A DNA stretch of 64,000 nt from Chryseobacterium sp. FH2 (GCF_001045455.1 NZ_LFNE01000003.1:248001-312000); one strand, 5' to 3'. Shown: positions 9,288 to 19,856, counted from the stretch's first letter. Translations and numbers: made by a program. The notes: generated by a model not told the origin, from the sequence alone.

Positions 9288-9461
9288 TAATGATTTATTT
9301 TTATGGCTCAAAAGTATAGGCTAAAGGAACATTATGAAATGTAAAATCAGGTGAACCGGACAAATAAAAGACTGAAATAGAATTTTCATTCTTTAAGATT
9401 AAATTAAAAATACCGACAACCAAAACTGCCGGTACTTTATAAGATTTAATGTAGATATTTT

Positions 9462-10208
9462 TTACAAAACCATTCCCCCGTCAACAATAATTTCTGTTCC
9501 TGTAATAAAACTCGAAATAGTATTATCAGATAAATAGGCTACCAATTTGGCTACATCTTCTGCTGTTCCCATTTTCTTCAACGGAATTTCATGAATTAAA
9601 TAATCTGTAATTCCGCTTAAAGTTGCCTCATCCAAGCCTGCTTTCTTCATGATTTCCGTTTTTGTAGGTCCCGGGCTGACCATATTTACCCTGATTTTTC
9701 TTGGAGCTAATTCTGCTGCAGCTGTTTTTGCAATGGAGTTTAATGCTGCTTTACTTGCTTGGTAAACTGAACTGTTAGGTTTGTAGGTTGAAGCGACAAT
9801 GGAAGATAAAACAACAACAGAAGCTTCATCATTCAACAGTGGGATGAATTTGCTTAATGTAAAATATGCTCCCCTGAAATTAATATTCATCACACTGTCA
9901 AAATTTTCGGTATTCATGTTTTCAATAGGAATTAGGCCGCCTGTAATTCCGGCATTGATAAACAGAATGTCAACTTTTCCATATTGATTTTCAACTTCTT
10001 TTTTTAATGAATCAATATCATTAAGATTGGCCTGGTCTGCCACAAAAGAGATTGCTCCCAATTCTTCCGCAGCTTTTTCAATCGCTTCTTTTCTTCTTCC
10101 TGTAATAATTACTTTAGCGCCTTTAGCGATTAATTCTTTTGCCGTTGCATAGCCAATTCCGCTGTTTCCGCCTGTTACAATAGCCAGTTTGTTATTAAAT
10201 GTATTCAT
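9462..10208 (-). CDS. SDR family oxidoreductase
   Basis: A 248-residue classical short-chain dehydrogenase/reductase. The dinucleotide-binding motif TGGNSGIG is at 12-19, NAG at 85-87, catalytic Ser136, Tyr149 and Lys153 (YQASK). Arg residues after the first strand (GRRK) favour NADP(H). The substrate is unknown. It is divergent from an HxlR regulator with 103 bases between them, a common arrangement in which HxlR represses the oxidoreductase and responds to a reactive electrophile or quinone. Confidence 0.93.
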   Translation of the reverse strand: MNTFNNKLAIVTGGNSGIGYATAKELIAKGAKVIITGRRKEAIEKAAEELGAISFVADQANLNDIDSLKKEVENQYGKVDILFINAGITGGLIPIENMNTENFDSVMNINFRGAYFTLSKFIPLLNDEASVVVLSSIVASTYKPNSSVYQASKAALNSIAKTAAAELAPRKIRVNMVSPGPTKTEIMKKAGLDEATLSGITDYLIHEIPLKKMGTAEDVAKLVAYLSDNTISSFITGTEIIVDGGMVL

Positions 10209-10220
10209 TTATTTAAAATT

Positions 10221-10268
10221 TTTGACAAAGTTATTTCAATTTGGTATATTTTTGTAACCAGTATACCA
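10221..10268. promoter_or_regulatory. Divergent SDR/HxlR control region with inverted repeat
   Basis: A plus-strand promoter is seen as TTTG (10221-10224), 22 bases, then TATTTTTG (10247-10254), fitting the TAnnTTTG consensus. It overlaps the first arm of an inverted repeat, TGGTATA (10242-10248) and TATACCA (10262-10268), centred 20 bp apart. This placement suits autoregulation by the HxlR dimer. The operator role is inferred. Confidence 0.55.
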
Positions 10269-10311
10269 GAGTATATCAGTATCATCAATTATATCACTTA
10301 ACTTTACCAAT

Positions 10312-10650
10312 ATGGAAAGAGATCAAACCGAAGAATTAAGAGCATTGCAGGATACGCTTTACTTCATAGGAGGAAAATGGAGAATTCCCATTATTAATGC
10401 CATTTGTAACGGAAACAGACGTTTTCGTGAAATTGAAAGAAGTATTCCCGGAATTACAACAAGAATGCTTTCGAAAGAGTTAAAAGATATGGAAATGAAT
10501 AAATTGGTGAGACGAACTGTGTATCCTGATACTCCTGTTTTAATAGAATACGAGCCAACAGAATATTGCAGAACTTTCGGAAAAATCATCGGAGAAATGA
10601 TTAATTGGGGAAGAGAACATAGGAAAGTAATTGTAGAAGATAAAATTTAA
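10312..10650 (+). CDS. HxlR family transcriptional regulator
   Basis: A 112-residue winged-helix regulator. The family signature is seen in YFIGGKWRIPIINAICNG, RFREIERSIPGITTRMLSKELKDME and LVRRTVYPDTPVLIEYEPTE. HxlR proteins act as homodimers, often sensing electrophiles, quinones or oxidants by Cys chemistry; this one has Cys at about residues 31 and 87. It is divergent from the SDR gene, which is its likely target. Confidence 0.94.
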   Translation: MERDQTEELRALQDTLYFIGGKWRIPIINAICNGNRRFREIERSIPGITTRMLSKELKDMEMNKLVRRTVYPDTPVLIEYEPTEYCRTFGKIIGEMINWGREHRKVIVEDKI

Positions 10651-10684
10651 ATTAATTGCTGATTAGTAGTTACTTATATTTCTT

Positions 10685-10760
10685 TGTTATTCAGAGCGAA
10701 ACAGAGTAGAGTGAATATGCTTTAATACTTTGCTTAGATTCTTCGTTTGTCAGCATAACA
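10685..10760. repeat. Degenerate GTCATTCTGA-type repeat, fold-back pair
   Basis: A plus-strand piece, GTTATTCAGAGCGAA at 10685-10699, faces a minus-strand piece (revcomp of 10736-10759) reading GTTATGCTGACAAACGAAG and then AATCT. Both resemble the word GTCATTCTGACGAAGGAAG found in three other gaps of this window. The copy is old and imperfect. Confidence 0.4.
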
Positions 10761-10797
10761 AACTATTGGTTCAACTAATTTCTGTTTAAAAAAGTAT

Positions 10798-10841
10798 TAT
10801 ACAATAAAAAGCTCCTTAAAAAAGGAGCTTTTTATTGTATA
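10798..10841. terminator. Bidirectional rho-independent terminator
   Basis: A long perfect stem (ATACAATAAAAAGCTCCTT and complement) with a short A loop has T runs on both sides. It serves the convergent HxlR and isocitrate dehydrogenase genes. Confidence 0.85.
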
Positions 10842-10855
10842 ATCAAAATTGAAAA

Positions 10856-13126
<2,271 letters not shown>

Positions 13127-13214
13127 TTAATTTTTTTTAGATTAATCCTAGATAAGATTTCCACTTTAAGATTAATTTAACCTTTATTTCACAGAAAAAG
13201 CTTCTTTTTTTGAT

Positions 13215-13222
13215 TAAATTTG
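13215..13222 (+). promoter_or_regulatory. Candidate -7 element of the thiol peroxidase promoter
   Basis: TAAATTTG fits the Bacteroidota -7 consensus TAnnTTTG, 20 bases before the tpx start. No good TTG -33 element is seen at the usual distance, so confidence is limited. Confidence 0.45.
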
Positions 13223-13242
13223 AAAAACTTAAAAATTAAATT

Positions 13243-13743
13243 ATGTCAACTACAATTACACTAAAAGGAAAAAAAGTGCATACTATAGGAAATCTTCCTG
13301 CTATAGGAAGAACAATAAGAGACTTTGCATTGGTAGATTCAGGTTTAAATGTAAAAACCCTTGAGGATTTTGAAGGAAAGAAGAAAATATTCAATATTTT
13401 CCCAAGTATTGATACGGGAATTTGTGCTGCCTCAGCAAGAAAATTTAATGAAGAAGCATCAAAATTACATAATACGGTAGTAATCAATGTTTCTAAGGAT
13501 CTCCCTTTTGCTTTGGGAAGATTCTGTGCAGCGGAAGGTCTAGATAATGTGGAAACACTTTCAGATTTCAGAAGCAGTTTCGGGGATGATTACGAAGTGA
13601 CGATTACAGATTCTCCGATGAAAGGGCTGTTAAGCCGTGCCGTAATTGTTACTGATGAGAATAACAAAGTCGTTTATACAGAGCAGGTTTCCGAAATTGC
13701 AAATGAGCCGGATTACGAAGCTGCAATTGAGGCATTAAAATAA
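13243..13743 (+). CDS. tpx: Thiol peroxidase
   Basis: A 166-residue atypical two-Cys peroxiredoxin that reduces hydrogen peroxide and alkyl hydroperoxides with thioredoxin. The peroxidatic Cys is Cys61 in FPSIDTGICAAS and the resolving Cys is Cys95 in GRFCAAEG, the spacing expected for Tpx. Length is normal. A terminator follows at once, so it is transcribed alone. Confidence 0.97.
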   Translation: MSTTITLKGKKVHTIGNLPAIGRTIRDFALVDSGLNVKTLEDFEGKKKIFNIFPSIDTGICAASARKFNEEASKLHNTVVINVSKDLPFALGRFCAAEGLDNVETLSDFRSSFGDDYEVTITDSPMKGLLSRAVIVTDENNKVVYTEQVSEIANEPDYEAAIEALK

Positions 13744-13760
13744 CCAGAAGTAGAATTTTT

Positions 13761-13796
13761 AAGTCCTGTGAAAGTTTTATTTTACAGGACTTTTTT
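13761..13796 (+). terminator. Rho-independent terminator of tpx
   Basis: The stem AAGTCCTGT and its complement enclose a 14-base loop and are followed by a T run, 18 bases after the tpx stop codon. Confidence 0.8.
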
Positions 13797-13826
13797 GGCT
13801 ATAAGAATTTTTAAATTCAATTTAAA

Positions 13827-14174
13827 ATGGTAAAAAGAATTGTTGCGAATATAAAAACTGAAGATTTGTCAAAAGCAGATCTGTTTTATCATGATATTTT
13901 AGGCCTTGAAGCATTGATGGATCATGGGTGGATTAAAACTTTTGGTAATCATGAAGAATCAAAAGTTCAGATAAGTTTTGCCACTCAGGGCGGAAACAAT
14001 ACTGAAGTCCCGAATTTTTCCATTGAAGTTGATAATATTGATGAAATTTATCAGAAATTTAAAAATTCAGATTTTGAAATCATTTATGATATAACCAATG
14101 AAGATTGGGAAGTCCGCCGTTTTTTTGTAAAAGATCCCTTTGGAAATTTAGTTAACATCCTTTCGCACCAATAA
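13827..14174 (+). CDS. VOC (glyoxalase/bleomycin-resistance) family protein
   Basis: A 115-residue single VOC module with the start VKRIVANIKTEDLSKADLFYHDILGLE and the end VRRFFVKDPFGNLVNIL typical of the fold. VOC proteins bind metals or sequester drugs. The canonical Glu ligand near the C-terminus is not obvious here, so this may be a non-enzymatic binding protein. A remnant of another glyoxalase-like gene follows 15 bases downstream. Confidence 0.88.
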   Translation: MVKRIVANIKTEDLSKADLFYHDILGLEALMDHGWIKTFGNHEESKVQISFATQGGNNTEVPNFSIEVDNIDEIYQKFKNSDFEIIYDITNEDWEVRRFFVKDPFGNLVNILSHQ

Positions 14175-14189
14175 ATATAAAAGATTAAT

Positions 14190-14315
14190 ATGAAAGCGCA
14201 ACAGGTCGTCCTGATTTTCAGATTTTTTGATTATCAAAAGACGATTGAGTTTTATATTGATTGGTTGGGCTTTGAAATTATTTTGGAATACTGTTTCTAT
14301 CACTTTCGGAAATAA
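14190..14315 (+). pseudogene. Truncated glyoxalase-superfamily remnant
   Basis: A 41-codon ORF encodes LIFRFFDYQKTIEFYIDWLGF, the N-terminal signature of the ~120-residue glyoxalase-superfamily proteins of Bacteroidota. It stops soon after and no continuation is found before the DUF763 gene at 14439. I take it as the stump of a gene that lost its 3' two-thirds. It is not certain that it is untranslated. Confidence 0.6.
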
Positions 14316-14438
14316 GATGATGAAAAGAAAGATAAAGAGGTGAAATTTTATTCTATACATTAGACAAGATTTAGACTTTATTTTATAAAATTGATTTCAG
14401 TCATTAAAATTTAATTCTAATAAAACTACCTTTACCTG

Positions 14439-15650
14439 ATGAAACGTTCCGGAACAGCAGATCTACCACTTCACTATGGCAAAGTACCGCCGTGGCTGTA
14501 TGAGCGTATGTCAATTTTGGGGCTTTCAATTATTGAAGTTATCTTAATGGATTATGGTAAAGATGAAGTTCTCCGCCGACTGGCCGACCCATTTTGGTTC
14601 CAAAGTTTTGGAGCGGTGATGGGAATGGATTGGCATTCGTCAGGAATTACCACTTCCGTAATGGGAGCTCTGAAACGATCGATCAATCCCAATTCACAGT
14701 CTCTCGGATTATATATTTGTGGAGGGAAAGGTAAATTTTCCAGGGATACACCATCGGAATTAATCCAAATTGCAAATAAAAAAGGTCTGAATGGAAATGA
14801 TTTGGTGAGAGCCAGTAAACTTTCTGCAAAGGTTGATAATACAGCTATTCAGGACGGCTATCAATTATATTTGCACAATTTTATTGTATCAGATAACGGA
14901 AACTGGAGTGTGGTGCAGCAAGGAATGCATGAATCTGACGGAACAGCGAGACGGTATCATTGGCACTCAGAAAATATAAAATCATTCGTCGAAGAACCTC
15001 ATACCGGAATCAATGGGATTTTCAGAGGAAAAATTCTTAATCTTACCGATTCCGAAGCGGCAGGCAACAGAAAAGGGATTTTGGATATTTCACATACTGA
15101 TTCAGCAGAAATCATGAGTGATTTTTCAAGACTGATTCTTCCGAACCATCATGACGTTCAGGCTTCTGATGTTGACTTACGGAGGCTTGGGGCACTCTTA
15201 TATGTAACCCGTGAACAGCAACCTAAGAATTTTGAGGATTTATTGCTTTTGGAAGGTGTCGGGCCAAGAACAATGCAGTCGTTGGCATTGGTAAGTGAAG
15301 TAATTCATGGAGCGCCTTCGAGATTTAAGGATCCTGCAAGATTTTCTTTTGCTCATGGTGGAAAAGACGGCCATCCGTTTCCTGTTCCGACGAAAGTTTA
15401 TGATGAAAATATCCTGATTCTTAGATCAGGAATTGAAAAATCAAAGCTTGGAAATTCTGATAAATTGAAAACTTTAAATAAGCTTCATCAGATTATGGAA
15501 GCAACAGAAAAAGATTTTACTCCGAATTTTGATATGCAGCAGGTCATTGAAGAAGAAAGACAAAACTCATGGAGATTCGGCGGGAAAACTATTTTCGGAG
15601 ATGCACAGAAACCTTCTCATCCAAAACCAATTCAGCTTTCTTTGTTTTGA
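14439..15650 (+). CDS. DUF763 domain-containing protein
   Basis: A 403-residue protein that matches DUF763 over nearly all its length. The start KRSGTADLPLHYGKVPPWL and the segments GLYICGGKGKFSRDTPSEL and NFIVSDNGNWSVVQQGMH are characteristic. A helix-hairpin-helix-like stretch (LLLLEGVGPRTMQSLALVSEVIHG, about 265-288) suggests contact with nucleic acid. The family is best known from archaea and thermophiles and has no established activity. A C-terminal tail of about 60 residues beyond the core ends in PIQLSLF. It stands alone. Confidence 0.88.
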   Translation: MKRSGTADLPLHYGKVPPWLYERMSILGLSIIEVILMDYGKDEVLRRLADPFWFQSFGAVMGMDWHSSGITTSVMGALKRSINPNSQSLGLYICGGKGKFSRDTPSELIQIANKKGLNGNDLVRASKLSAKVDNTAIQDGYQLYLHNFIVSDNGNWSVVQQGMHESDGTARRYHWHSENIKSFVEEPHTGINGIFRGKILNLTDSEAAGNRKGILDISHTDSAEIMSDFSRLILPNHHDVQASDVDLRRLGALLYVTREQQPKNFEDLLLLEGVGPRTMQSLALVSEVIHGAPSRFKDPARFSFAHGGKDGHPFPVPTKVYDENILILRSGIEKSKLGNSDKLKTLNKLHQIMEATEKDFTPNFDMQQVIEEERQNSWRFGGKTIFGDAQKPSHPKPIQLSLF

Positions 15651-15670
15651 AAATCAACTAATAAAGGTTA

Positions 15671-15728
15671 TATCATTCTAAACACTTTTTGCATTTAGAT
15701 TCTTCCTTCGCCAGAAAGATAATGTGAC
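15671..15728. repeat. Degenerate GTCATTCTGA-type repeat
   Basis: The minus strand of 15697-15728 reads GTCACATTATCTTTCTGG, CGAAGGAAGAATCT, close to the repeat word seen at 20127-20154. A short TATCATTCT on the plus strand at 15671 may be the opposite end of a fold-back element. Confidence 0.45.
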
Positions 15729-15882
15729 TGTTTAATGATTTATAATTAATATAAATAACTTGTATGCTTCTGTATAAATGATTATAATAAGGTTAGCTAC
15801 GAGAAATTGTCATTTTGTTTAATAATTCTTTCATCATTTCCAATAAAAATTTTAATTTTAAAATCTTAAAAACATTGATTTG

Positions 15883-16473
15883 ATGTCAAACAAAGCCTTG
15901 GAAATCTGTTATGATTTTCCATTTTTCTTATCTGAAGAGCTCGAAGAAATATTTCAGGCTCATGAAAAAGTAATTTTTCAGAAAGGAGATATTATTCTTG
16001 AAGAAGGAAAAACGGCTAATGAATATTATATTTTGGAAAAAGGTTTGGCCCGGTCATTTGTTAATGATTTTAATGGAAACGAAGTGACGACACACTTTTT
16101 TGTAGAAAACGAAATTATTATCGAAGTTTCTTCTTTGTTCCAAAGAATTCCGACTCAGGAAAATATTGTTTGTATTACAGATTGTGAATGCTGGAAATTC
16201 AGTTTCGAAACTTTTCAGGAATTGTTCCACAAAATCCCAAATCTCAGAGAGTGGGGAAGAGCGTGGATGTCCCAACAACTTTTTGTTTACAAACAACGTT
16301 CGGTAGAAATGTTTACTCTTTCTGCAACAAAACGTTATCTTAATCTTTTAGAGCAAAAACCTCACGTCATACAATTTGCTCCTTTAAAACAAATAGCTTC
16401 ATATCTGGGCGTTACCGATACTTCTTTAAGCAGAATCCGCAAAGAATTGGTTTCTCATCCAAAGAAAATTTAA
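15883..16473 (+). CDS. Crp/Fnr family transcriptional regulator
   Basis: About 196 residues. The N-terminal 115 residues form a cyclic-nucleotide-binding-type beta roll (FQKGDIILEEGKTANEYYILEKGLARSF) and the C-terminus has a winged helix (LKQIASYLGVTDTSLSRIRKEL, about 167-188). No FNR iron-sulphur Cys cluster is present. The ATG at 15883 is preferred over an in-frame TTG three bases upstream. This group in Bacteroidota often controls nearby small enzymes, here the VOC genes that start 75 bases downstream. Confidence 0.9.
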   Translation: MSNKALEICYDFPFFLSEELEEIFQAHEKVIFQKGDIILEEGKTANEYYILEKGLARSFVNDFNGNEVTTHFFVENEIIIEVSSLFQRIPTQENIVCITDCECWKFSFETFQELFHKIPNLREWGRAWMSQQLFVYKQRSVEMFTLSATKRYLNLLEQKPHVIQFAPLKQIASYLGVTDTSLSRIRKELVSHPKKI

Positions 16474-16548
16474 TTCTTGTCTTATGGCAAGATGATTTTC
16501 ATGGAGACAAGGTAATTTTGGTTAAAGTTTAACAATAAAAATTACAAA

Positions 16549-16959
16549 ATGGAAATCAATCAAATGTATGTCAATCTTCCTGTAAAAGATGTTCAGAAAA
16601 CAAGAGCGTTCTGGACAGAACTAGGATTTTCTATCAACGAACAATTTTCAGATGAAAAAGCAATTTGTGTAATAATGAAAGAAGATCATATTTATACAAT
16701 GTTTTTAAAGGAAGAATTTTTCAAGACTTTTACGGATAGACCTGTTGCGAAAGGAGAGACTACTCAGACGCTTCTGGCTATCGGTGTTAACAGTCGCGAA
16801 GAAGTGGATAATATGGTGAAAACAGCTGTTAAAAACGGAGGTTCAACATACAGCGAGCCCCAAGATCACGGATGGATGTATCAAAATGCTTTCTCAGATT
16901 TAAACGGGCATCAATGGGAAGTAATGTTTGCGGATATGTCTAAGCTCCCGACAGAATAA
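16549..16959 (+). CDS. VOC family protein, first of a tandem pair
   Basis: A 136-residue glyoxalase/bleomycin-resistance-fold protein with INQMYVNLPVKDVQKTRAFW at the start and FSDLNGHQWEVMFADMS at the end. It is clearly paralogous to the next gene, with which it shares length, both ends and the ATTACAAAATG leader. It probably binds a hydrophobic small molecule; a substrate cannot be named. The pair heads an apparent operon of DinB-like and hydrolase genes. Confidence 0.9.
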   Translation: MEINQMYVNLPVKDVQKTRAFWTELGFSINEQFSDEKAICVIMKEDHIYTMFLKEEFFKTFTDRPVAKGETTQTLLAIGVNSREEVDNMVKTAVKNGGSTYSEPQDHGWMYQNAFSDLNGHQWEVMFADMSKLPTE

Positions 16960-16998
16960 AATTTCAAAAATTAAAACAAAACCTAAAAAAATTACAAA

Positions 16999-17409
16999 AT
17001 GAAAATCAATCAAATGTATGTCAACCTTCCGGTAAAAGATATTCAGAAAACTAAAGAATTCTGGACAAATATTGGATTCTCAATCAACGAGCAGATGTCA
17101 GATGACAAAGCGGTTTGTATTGTGATGAATGAGAATATTTACGTGATGTTTATAACAGAAGAACATTTCCAGACTTTTTCGGAAAGACCAGTTCCCAAAG
17201 GTGATACCACCCAGGTTTTGGTAGCTATCGGGTTAGACAGTCGTGAAGAAGTAGACCAAGCCGTGAATGCGGCTGTAGCGAATGGAGCTTATCAGCATGA
17301 AGAACCGCAGGATTACGGCTGGATGTATCACAATTCTTTCTGGGATATCAACGGACACGGCTGGAACGTAATGTTTGCAGACCCTTCTCAAATGCCTTCC
17401 CAATCTTAA
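16999..17409 (+). CDS. VOC family protein, second of a tandem pair
   Basis: A 136-residue paralogue of the preceding gene (INQMYVNLPVKDIQKTKEFW; WDINGHGWNVMFADPSQM). The 39-base gap and the shared leader show tandem duplication. The Glu/His metal positions differ slightly between the two copies (GHQWEVMF against GHGWNVMF), so they may have diverged in metal use. Confidence 0.9.
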   Translation: MKINQMYVNLPVKDIQKTKEFWTNIGFSINEQMSDDKAVCIVMNENIYVMFITEEHFQTFSERPVPKGDTTQVLVAIGLDSREEVDQAVNAAVANGAYQHEEPQDYGWMYHNSFWDINGHGWNVMFADPSQMPSQS

Positions 17410-17426
17410 TTTTTAAATATTAAATT

Positions 17427-17951
17427 ATGGATACGCCAAAATCACAAAAATTAGACATCATAATCCCGGCATTTCGAGGCCACAGTCAGAATTTTCTGAT
17501 GGTTCTTGACGGAATTTCGGAAGAAGATGCCTTAAAAAGAATCGAAGGCAGAACAAACCATATTATTTGGATGGCCGGAAACTTTCTCGATATGCGTTAC
17601 GCTTTGGGATTTGTTCTTGGACTTCAGGAAGAATTTGAATTTAAAGATTTTTTCTTTCAGGGAAAAGCGCTGGATGAAAGTTTGGATTACCCGTCTTTAC
17701 AACAATTGAAAGATAGTTTTCATAAAATATCCCCTCTTGTTTATCAGAAATTATTGAAAGCAACAGACGAAGAACTAGATAAAGCATTTCCAATGGGAAT
17801 GAACATTGATTTTTTTCCTGAAACCGTTTTGAATTTTGTTGGAATGTGCATTGGCCGTGAAGATTATCTATGTGGGCAAATCGGGTTGATGAGAAGAATT
17901 CTGAATTATGAAGGAATGAAATATGATTTCGATAAAGATTTAAAATATTAA
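17427..17951 (+). CDS. DinB-like four-helix protein with incomplete metal site
   Basis: A 174-residue protein with the DinB/YfiT fold. A His is kept in the first helix region (RTNHIIWMAGN, about residue 44), but the usual C-terminal HxxxHxGQ signature reads GREDYLCGQIGLMRR, so the two later His ligands are replaced. Such proteins are thought to be thiol-dependent transferases; this one may be inactive or use another chemistry. It starts 17 bases after the VOC gene and ends two bases before the hydrolase gene, so they should be co-transcribed. Confidence 0.8.
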   Translation: MDTPKSQKLDIIIPAFRGHSQNFLMVLDGISEEDALKRIEGRTNHIIWMAGNFLDMRYALGFVLGLQEEFEFKDFFFQGKALDESLDYPSLQQLKDSFHKISPLVYQKLLKATDEELDKAFPMGMNIDFFPETVLNFVGMCIGREDYLCGQIGLMRRILNYEGMKYDFDKDLKY

Positions 17952-17953
17952 AC

Positions 17954-18730
17954 ATGAATCCGGTTGAAAAAGGTTACAGGAAAGCCAACGGAATCCAGAT
18001 CTATTATGAAATATATGGTTCCGGAAAACCTTTGGTGCTCATTCACGGCGGAGGTTCTTCGATTTTATTTGATTATAAAGAAGTTATTTTAAGATTGGAA
18101 GCCAAGTTTCAATTAATAGGAATCGATTTACAAAACCACGGAATGTCTGAGCATCGTGATATTCCCGAAACTTTTGAACAGGATGCTCATGATGTTGCTG
18201 TCCTTTTAAAAGAATTAAGTATAGGTAGAGCATCATTTTGGGGTTTTAGCAACGGTGGAAACACTGTAATGCAAATCGCTCATCTTTACCCAGAGCTAGT
18301 AGAAAAATTAATTGTTGCATCTGCATTTTACAAAAGAAACGGAATGATGGGCGGCTTCTTTGAAGGAATGATGGAGGCAACATTGGACTCGATGCCGGAA
18401 CCTTTGAAAATTAATTTTTTAAACTTAAATCCGGATTTTTCAAAACTTGAAAATATGTTCGATAAAGACAGCAAAAGAATGCAGACTTTCGAAGACTGGA
18501 ACGAAGATGTTTTGAAGAGCATACAATCTCCGGTTTTATTCATTTCTGGTGATAAAGATGTCATGAAACCCGAACATATTGTTGAAATGTGGCGTTTGGT
18601 AGAAGATTCGCAGTTAATGATTCTTCCCGCGACTCACGGTTCTTATATGATGGCTGATTTTGAAGGGTATGCAGATGAAAAATTGATTGATTTTACGGTG
18701 AGTGAGGTTGAGAAATTTTTAAATGATTAA
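17954..18730 (+). CDS. Alpha/beta hydrolase
   Basis: A 258-residue hydrolase. The oxyanion-hole motif LVLIHGGGSS is near residue 30, the nucleophile elbow GFSNGG at about 95-100, the acid in ISGDKDVM (about 200) and the catalytic His in PATHGSY (about 226). Substrate unknown. It is the last gene of the run that starts with the VOC pair at 16549. Confidence 0.92.
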   Translation: MNPVEKGYRKANGIQIYYEIYGSGKPLVLIHGGGSSILFDYKEVILRLEAKFQLIGIDLQNHGMSEHRDIPETFEQDAHDVAVLLKELSIGRASFWGFSNGGNTVMQIAHLYPELVEKLIVASAFYKRNGMMGGFFEGMMEATLDSMPEPLKINFLNLNPDFSKLENMFDKDSKRMQTFEDWNEDVLKSIQSPVLFISGDKDVMKPEHIVEMWRLVEDSQLMILPATHGSYMMADFEGYADEKLIDFTVSEVEKFLND

Positions 18731-18762
18731 TTAAAATCTGTTGTTAAATAGATTTTTTAAAT

Positions 18763-18870
18763 CGTTACGCTTCTTTCAGAATGACCGGCTTACTGCGAAG
18801 TAAAACTTCCGACTTTGCTGAATAAAAAGCCTTTGCGAAGGAAAATATTTGTGTTCTTTAAGTTTAAGAA
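18763..18870. repeat. Degenerate GTCATTCTGA-type repeat
   Basis: The minus strand of 18763-18785 reads GGTCATTCTGAAAGAAGCGT, and a plus-strand GCCTTTGCGAAGGAAAAT lies at 18830. Both halves resemble the repeat word at 20127-20154. No ORF is present in this gap. Confidence 0.45.
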
Positions 18871-18913
18871 AATACTATAAATATAATTATTACAACTTTT
18901 AAAAATAAATATC

Positions 18914-19345
18914 ATGGCTAAATTAAATCCATACTTAAATTTTGATGGGAAGGCAGAAGAGGCTTTCAGTTTTTACAAATCAGTTTTCGGTGGAGAATTT
19001 CTAGGTGAAATTCATAAAATGGGCAACGCTCCCGGAACTGAAAATTTATCAGACGAAGAAAAAAACAGAGTGATGCACATCGCGCTTCCAATTGGGAAAG
19101 ATTTGTTAATGGCTTCGGATATCGTTCCAAGCTTTGGGCAAAAACTGAATGTAGGAAATAATAATTATGTATCAATTTTTCCTGAATCAAAAGAAGAAGC
19201 GGACAGACTTTTTAAAGGTCTTTCGGAAGGAGGAAACATTGAAATGCCGATTGAGGACCAGTTTTGGGGTGACTATTTTGGCAGCTTTCAGGATAAATTC
19301 GGTGTTCATTGGATGGTGAACTATAATGAAGAATACACAAAATAA
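18914..19345 (+). CDS. VOC family protein, PhnB-like
   Basis: A 143-residue protein of the PhnB-like branch of the glyoxalase fold. It begins KLNPYLNFDGKAEEAFSFYK and ends WGDYFGSFQDKFGVHWMVN, both characteristic. These proteins are named after the E. coli phn operon gene but their reaction is unknown. It is followed by a terminator. Confidence 0.92.
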   Translation: MAKLNPYLNFDGKAEEAFSFYKSVFGGEFLGEIHKMGNAPGTENLSDEEKNRVMHIALPIGKDLLMASDIVPSFGQKLNVGNNNYVSIFPESKEEADRLFKGLSEGGNIEMPIEDQFWGDYFGSFQDKFGVHWMVNYNEEYTK

Positions 19346-19368
19346 TCTTATCTTTAAACTAAATTATA

Positions 19369-19401
19369 AAAAGGGTAACTGGATTTTTAGTTACCTCTTT
19401 T
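19369..19401 (+). terminator. Rho-independent terminator
   Basis: The stem GGTAACT and complement encloses an eight-base loop, with T runs after it, 28 bases downstream of the PhnB-like gene. Confidence 0.65.
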
Positions 19402-19425
19402 ATTCCACATTAAAAAATATAATTT

Positions 19426-19839
19426 ATGGAACCTATTAAGATTGATATTACGATTTTAGCCCCGGTTAAAAAAGTTTGGGAATATTACAATGAACCAAAA
19501 CACATTACGAAATGGAATTTTGCTCACGAAACCTGGCAATGTCCAAGTTCTGAAAATGATTTAAGGGTTGGCGGAAAATTCAAAAACAGAATGGAAGCCA
19601 AAGACGGAAGTTTTGGATTTGATTTCGAAGGAGTTTATGATGAAGTGATCCCAAATGAAAGAATAAAATATCATATCGCAGATGGTAGAAATGTAGAGAT
19701 AATTTTCGATACAATGGATGAAAATACAACGAAAGTTAAAATAAACTTTGAGCCTGAAAAACAAAATTCTGTGGAAATGCAAAGAGAAGGGTGGTATGCC
19801 ATCCTGAATAATTTCCATAAATATGTTGAAAACCATTAA
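19426..19839 (+). CDS. SRPBCC (AHSA1-like) family protein
   Basis: A 137-residue START/Bet v1-like protein. It begins PIKIDITILAPVKKVWEYYNEP and ends REGWYAILNNFHKYVE, the pattern of the Activator of Hsp90 ATPase 1-like group. These form a deep hydrophobic pocket for lipids or aromatic ligands. The first of three SRPBCC genes in this region. Confidence 0.92.
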   Translation: MEPIKIDITILAPVKKVWEYYNEPKHITKWNFAHETWQCPSSENDLRVGGKFKNRMEAKDGSFGFDFEGVYDEVIPNERIKYHIADGRNVEIIFDTMDENTTKVKINFEPEKQNSVEMQREGWYAILNNFHKYVENH

Positions 19840-19856
19840 ATACCTTTTGAATCATC

